A stretch of DNA of 64,000 nt from Microbacterium proteolyticum. Lineage in GTDB: Bacteria; Actinomycetota; Actinomycetes; Actinomycetales; Microbacteriaceae. Both the position numbers and the translations under genes were made by a program. Below, piece after piece: positions 60,956-64,000 of this stretch. Under the pieces are notes generated by a model. That model did not search any database. It worked only from the letters and a program-made list of their open reading frames with translations, and was not told where the DNA came from. The stretch lies in the NCBI RefSeq assembly GCF_029639405.1, contig NZ_CP121274.1, positions 1,736,001 to 1,800,000 of the forward strand, given 5' to 3'. Each line of letters begins with the position of its first letter. Position 1 is the stretch's first letter.

Positions 60956-61103
60956 CGGTCGGAACTCTCCCTGTGCCGGGGCCCCGGGGGAATCTTGAGG
61001 AAACCTTGCGGGGACGATGGTCATGTTCGGCTGTTGCCTTGCGGTGAACCTATCAGAGTGGGACACGGCTGAACCGCCGCCCCTCCGACAGGAAGACACC
61101 GCC

Positions 61104-62579
61104 ATGACCGATGCGCGCAGCTTCGCTCCCCAGACCCGGGCGCTGACCTACCCCGTGGGCGGCACGGCGAGTCCCGTCGTCGAGGAGCACGCGTTCCCGG
61201 ACGACTTCGCCTCGGTCCTGGAGCACTCCACGGTGCACCGCTCGACGATCGGATGCGTCATCCCGGCGTACAACGAGGAGGAGTCGATCGCGGAGGTCAT
61301 CGAGGCCCTGCTCGGCCAGACCCGCGTGCCCGACGTCATCCACGTCGTCGTCAACAACACCTCCGACGCGACGGTCAAGATCGCCTCCGAGTACAGCGGC
61401 CCGCACGAGATCACCACCGAACTCGGTGAGCAGTTCACCGAGGTGTTCGTCCACGACATCGGCAAGAACCCCGACAAGAAGGTCGGCGCCCTGAACTACG
61501 GCTACTCGCTCGTCGAGGGGTACGACTACCTGCTCGGCGTCGACGGTGACACCATCGCCGACAGCAAGGCCGTGGAGTACCTCGAGACCGAGGCCGTGTC
61601 CGACTCCCGCATCGGCGGCATCTCGGCGATCTACACGATCGACGACAAGCCGATCAAGGGTCTCGTGGCACGCTTCCTGACAGCGGGTCAGCGCACCCAG
61701 TTCGCCGCGTTCAACCTGCAGAACCTGCTTCGCGGTCGCAACATGGCGGTCCTGGGCGGCCAGTTCTCGATCTTCTCCACCAACGCCCTTCGTGAGGCGA
61801 TGAAGCAGAACCACCAGGTCACGCCCTGGGTGAAGGACTCCGAGGTCGAGGACTCCCTGCTGTCGCTGCAGATCAAGAGCGCCGGCTACCTGACGAAGAT
61901 CAGCCCGTACGCCCGCGCCAACGTGGGCGGCATGACGACGCTCTCGGGGTACGACGCGCAGCAGGTCAAGTGGACCTACGGCGCCATCGAGCTCATGTGG
62001 CCGGGGCAGCGTGGCGACACCAAGGGTCAGCCGTTCCACCCCAACCTGCGTCTGCGGTGGTTCGAGAACTTCGGCATGCTGACGAACCTCTTCGTGCGTG
62101 TCGCGTTCCTGACCCTGCTCGCCGGGTCGCTGTCGATCAACGCCTTCGTCTTCTCGCCCCTGTGGCTGATCCCACCGGTGGTCGCGATGCTGCTGAACCT
62201 GCGCATTGCGCGCACGATGGCCGCGGTCAACCGCACCGATGTCCTCTTCGCGGTGCTGTTCTTCCCGGCCGAGATCTTCATGTGGATCCGAATCAGCCAC
62301 TTCGTCCGCTCGTGGACCCGCTTCCTCTCGCGGAAGAAGGTCGACAACTGGGCGATGCAGGCCAAGGCGGAGCGCGGTGGGGGACTCGGTCACTGGGCGC
62401 CCATGGTGGTCCTCATCGCCGTCGCGATCGCGCTCGCCGTCATCTGGGTGCTGGTCGGCCCGATGGTGCAGTCCTCGATCCTCTGGATCGGCTGGCCCAT
62501 CGTCGGTGTCGTCACCGTCCTGCAGACCCTCCTCATGTTCTCCAAGCTCGTCCGTCGTCACCACGGATACAAGGTCTGA
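61104..62579 (+). CDS. GT2-family membrane glycosyltransferase, processive-type motifs
   Basis: A 491-aa protein. The GT-A domain (48-300) has CVIPAYNEEESIAEVIEALL, DGD at 147-149, ED at 249-250 and QQVKW at 286-290, which fits the D, DxD, (E/T)D, Q-x-x-(R/K)-W signature of processive beta-glycan synthases such as cellulose, chitin or hyaluronan synthases. About five membrane segments follow (320-365, 375-395, 430-450, 455-480). There is no N-terminal membrane region and no PilZ domain. The polymer is unknown. ATG 61104 follows AGGAAG. It diverges from the second degenerate-GGDEF gene and ends in a terminator. Confidence 0.85.
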   Translation: MTDARSFAPQTRALTYPVGGTASPVVEEHAFPDDFASVLEHSTVHRSTIGCVIPAYNEEESIAEVIEALLGQTRVPDVIHVVVNNTSDATVKIASEYSGPHEITTELGEQFTEVFVHDIGKNPDKKVGALNYGYSLVEGYDYLLGVDGDTIADSKAVEYLETEAVSDSRIGGISAIYTIDDKPIKGLVARFLTAGQRTQFAAFNLQNLLRGRNMAVLGGQFSIFSTNALREAMKQNHQVTPWVKDSEVEDSLLSLQIKSAGYLTKISPYARANVGGMTTLSGYDAQQVKWTYGAIELMWPGQRGDTKGQPFHPNLRLRWFENFGMLTNLFVRVAFLTLLAGSLSINAFVFSPLWLIPPVVAMLLNLRIARTMAAVNRTDVLFAVLFFPAEIFMWIRISHFVRSWTRFLSRKKVDNWAMQAKAERGGGLGHWAPMVVLIAVAIALAVIWVLVGPMVQSSILWIGWPIVGVVTVLQTLLMFSKLVRRHHGYKV

Positions 62580-62607
62580 TCGCGACCCGAACGCATCAGA
62601 GAAAAAA

Positions 62608-62643
62608 CGGATGCCTCGGCCCTGGGGAGGGTCGAGGCATCCG
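62608..62643. terminator. Bidirectional terminator between GT2 and response regulator
   Basis: A 16-bp stem with one wobble (62608-62623 with 62628-62643) and GGGG loop. It is preceded by six A residues (the U-tract of the minus strand) and lies between convergent genes. Confidence 0.8.
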
Positions 62644-62659
62644 TGATGTCCGGGGTCGA

Positions 62660-63643
62660 TCAGGGGGCCGCCAACAGCTCCGACGTGAGGCGATAGCCCA
62701 CGCCGCGCACGGTCTCGATGTACCGGGGGTTCGCGGGGTTGTCGCCGAGCTTGCGGCGGAGGTTCGTCATGTGCGCTTCGATGGCGCGCTTGTCGGCCTC
62801 GCCGACGAAGTAGCTGGTGACGTAGGACTCGCCGCGGAGCACCAGCGTGAGGTCGGCCTTGCTGCGCACGCGCCGCTTGGACTCCATGAGCGTCGCGAGG
62901 AGGTCGAACTCCGTGCGGGTCAGGTCGAGTTCGAGGCCGTCGACGCGGACGATGCGGCTGTCGGGGTCGAGCTGGAGGTCGCGGTGGACGATCCACTGGC
63001 CGCCGGTCGGGGTCAGCTCTCCGTGCGCGCGGGGCGCGACGTCGGTGCCGGGCCGCGTCGCCAGGTCGTTGCCCGGGGGCGTGGACCACGGATCCGGGCC
63101 CTGCGACGACGGCACGACGACCGGTGTGCCCGGCAGGGGTGCGGCGGGGGCGGGGGTCGGCGCCGGTTCGACGTGCGGGACGGGTTCGGGTGCCGGGCGC
63201 GCGGCCGGGAATGACGGCCCCACGCTGTCCTGGCGCGGACCCGGGACGCCGGCGCCTCCGGCGCGCGGGCGGCGCAGGAGCGCCTCGATGCGCGCGCGCA
63301 GCTCGCGAGGACGGAACGGCTTCACGACGTACTCGTCGGCACCCGCGCCGAGGCCGAGGACGACGTCGGCCTCCTCCTCGAGCCCGGTGAGCATGACGAT
63401 GTAGGTGTCGCTCTGCTGGCGGATGCGTCGGGCGGCTTCGAAGCCGTCGATCCCGGGCATGTTCACGTCGAGCGTGGTGATGAGGGGTTGGTAGGCGATG
63501 ACGGCTCGCACCCCGTCGATCCCGTTGCCGACGGACACGGTGGAGAAGCCGGCCGATTCGAGCACCTCGACGAGGAGGTGGCGGATGTCGGGGTCGTCCT
63601 CGACGATCACGGCCGTCTTCAGCATCTCGGTGCTGTCGCTCAT
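62660..63643 (-). CDS. OmpR-family response regulator with long linker
   Basis: A 327-aa regulator. The receiver domain (10-123) has the acidic pair EDD, phospho-acceptor Asp59 (TTLDVNMPG), Thr in VMLTG and Lys108 in VVKPF. The winged-helix DNA-binding domain (216-322) has LTRTEFDLLATLMES and ETVRGVGYRL. The linker (127-215) is about 90 residues, rich in Pro, Ala and Gly; OmpR-type linkers are usually 5-20 residues. ATG 63643 is the family-like start. Its partner may be the kinase at 57202 (inference). Directly repeated 15-bp sites upstream suggest autoregulation. Confidence 0.93.
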   Translation of the reverse strand: MSDSTEMLKTAVIVEDDPDIRHLLVEVLESAGFSTVSVGNGIDGVRAVIAYQPLITTLDVNMPGIDGFEAARRIRQQSDTYIVMLTGLEEEADVVLGLGAGADEYVVKPFRPRELRARIEALLRRPRAGGAGVPGPRQDSVGPSFPAARPAPEPVPHVEPAPTPAPAAPLPGTPVVVPSSQGPDPWSTPPGNDLATRPGTDVAPRAHGELTPTGGQWIVHRDLQLDPDSRIVRVDGLELDLTRTEFDLLATLMESKRRVRSKADLTLVLRGESYVTSYFVGEADKRAIEAHMTNLRRKLGDNPANPRYIETVRGVGYRLTSELLAAP

Positions 63644-63739
63644 CCCACCACTCTTCCGGGTTTGCACGGATGTCGTGCCCGCGATCTCCCCCGAGTCACG
63701 GCGACCGCAGTGCGGCCGAGCCACATCTTTACATACTTA

Positions 63740-63775
63740 GTGGCGCTTACGGGTTAGCTCGTGGCGCGTAGGGGT
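63740..63775 (-). promoter_or_regulatory. Direct repeats, putative response-regulator operator
   Basis: On the minus strand ACCC-N-TA-N-GCGCCAC occurs twice, with a step of about 21 bp (two helical turns). One copy covers about 63761-63775 and one about 63740-63754. They lie about 100 bp upstream of the regulator start. OmpR-type regulators bind such tandem half-sites. Confidence 0.45.
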
Positions 63776-63779
63776 GAGA

Positions 63780-64000
63780 TCAGCGACTCTCACGCGTCAG
63801 CTCGACGGCGGCATCCGGCCACCACTTTCCCGCGACGGGGCCGCCGTTGCACTCGCCGTCGCTCTCGCCGGGGGGCTTGATCCACAGGGTCGTGTCGACC
63901 ACGCCGTCGCCGTACGCGCCGCTGGCCGCTCCGACGAGCCGACCGGCGGGGTTGCACCACTCCGACCCGGCCGGACCCGCGCCGTTGCGGGAGGTGTCGA
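63780..64000 (-). CDS. Glycoside hydrolase family 6 protein, C-terminal fragment
   Basis: The last 72 codons of a minus-strand gene whose 5' part lies beyond the window. The translation begins DTSRNGAGP and continues EWCNPAGRLVG, TLWIKPPGESDGECN and GKWWPDAAVEL before TGA at 63782-63780. These are the hallmark C-terminal elements of GH6 enzymes (endoglucanases and cellobiohydrolases): the NPxGR loop and the WIKPPGESDG substrate-binding strand. Whether it is a secreted cellulase or a synthase-associated glycanase cannot be judged without the N-terminus. It is transcribed in the same direction as, and 136 nt upstream of, the response regulator. Confidence 0.85.
   Translation of the reverse strand, partial: DTSRNGAGPAGSEWCNPAGRLVGAASGAYGDGVVDTTLWIKPPGESDGECNGGPVAGKWWPDAAVELTRESR

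Overview
The window is a chromosomal segment of a high-GC Gram-positive bacterium, most likely an actinobacterium of the Microbacteriaceae (Microbacterium-like). The reasons are the base composition, many GTG starts, several leaderless genes with a TANNNT box 6-7 nt before the start codon, actinobacterial-type extensions on ribosomal proteins, and no S4 or S14 gene in the ribosomal clusters. The genus is an inference; no rRNA or other decisive marker is present.

Layout. 1-4390: end of the str operon (rpsL partial, rpsG, fusA, tuf). 4479-36434: a 32-kb polysaccharide and cell-surface region between tuf and the S10 operon. It holds a DUF4012-type membrane protein; a cassette of nucleotidyltransferase, PqqD-like protein, signal peptidase I and HPr-kinase-like ATPase; a Wzy-like polymerase; an operon of glycosyltransferases, pyruvyltransferase, MurJ-like flippase and epimerase; an acetyltransferase; two SGNH acyltransferases; a secreted protein with 666-bp tandem repeats and a beta-helix; two Wzz/BY-kinases with a tyrosine phosphatase; a Tat-exported protein; an AraC-type regulator; and gmd/rmd for a GDP-6-deoxyhexose. 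36537-46364: S10-spc ribosomal operons. 46417-49924: secY, adk, map and a DsbA-like protein. 49939-54132: infA, rpmJ, rpsM, rpsK, rpoA, rplQ, truA. 54187-64000: a phosphohydrolase-like protein, then a sensory and surface region with a histidine kinase, two paralogous lipoproteins, two membrane proteins with degenerate GGDEF-like domains, a processive-looking GT2 glycosyltransferase, an OmpR-type response regulator and the C-terminus of a GH6 glycanase running off the window.

How the genes work together. The 4.5-36.4 kb region has the parts of a Wzx/Wzy-type polysaccharide pathway: sugar-nucleotide synthesis (epimerase, gmd, rmd), glycosyltransferases, decoration (pyruvyl, acetyl and acyl transfer), flipping, polymerisation and chain-length control by BY-kinase and phosphatase. 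A beta-helix protein may process the polymer outside the cell. No initiating polyprenyl-phosphate glycosyltransferase was found here. The 54-64 kb region looks like a second surface or signalling module, in which a lipoprotein/degenerate-GGDEF gene pair occurs twice around a histidine kinase. Its function is unknown.
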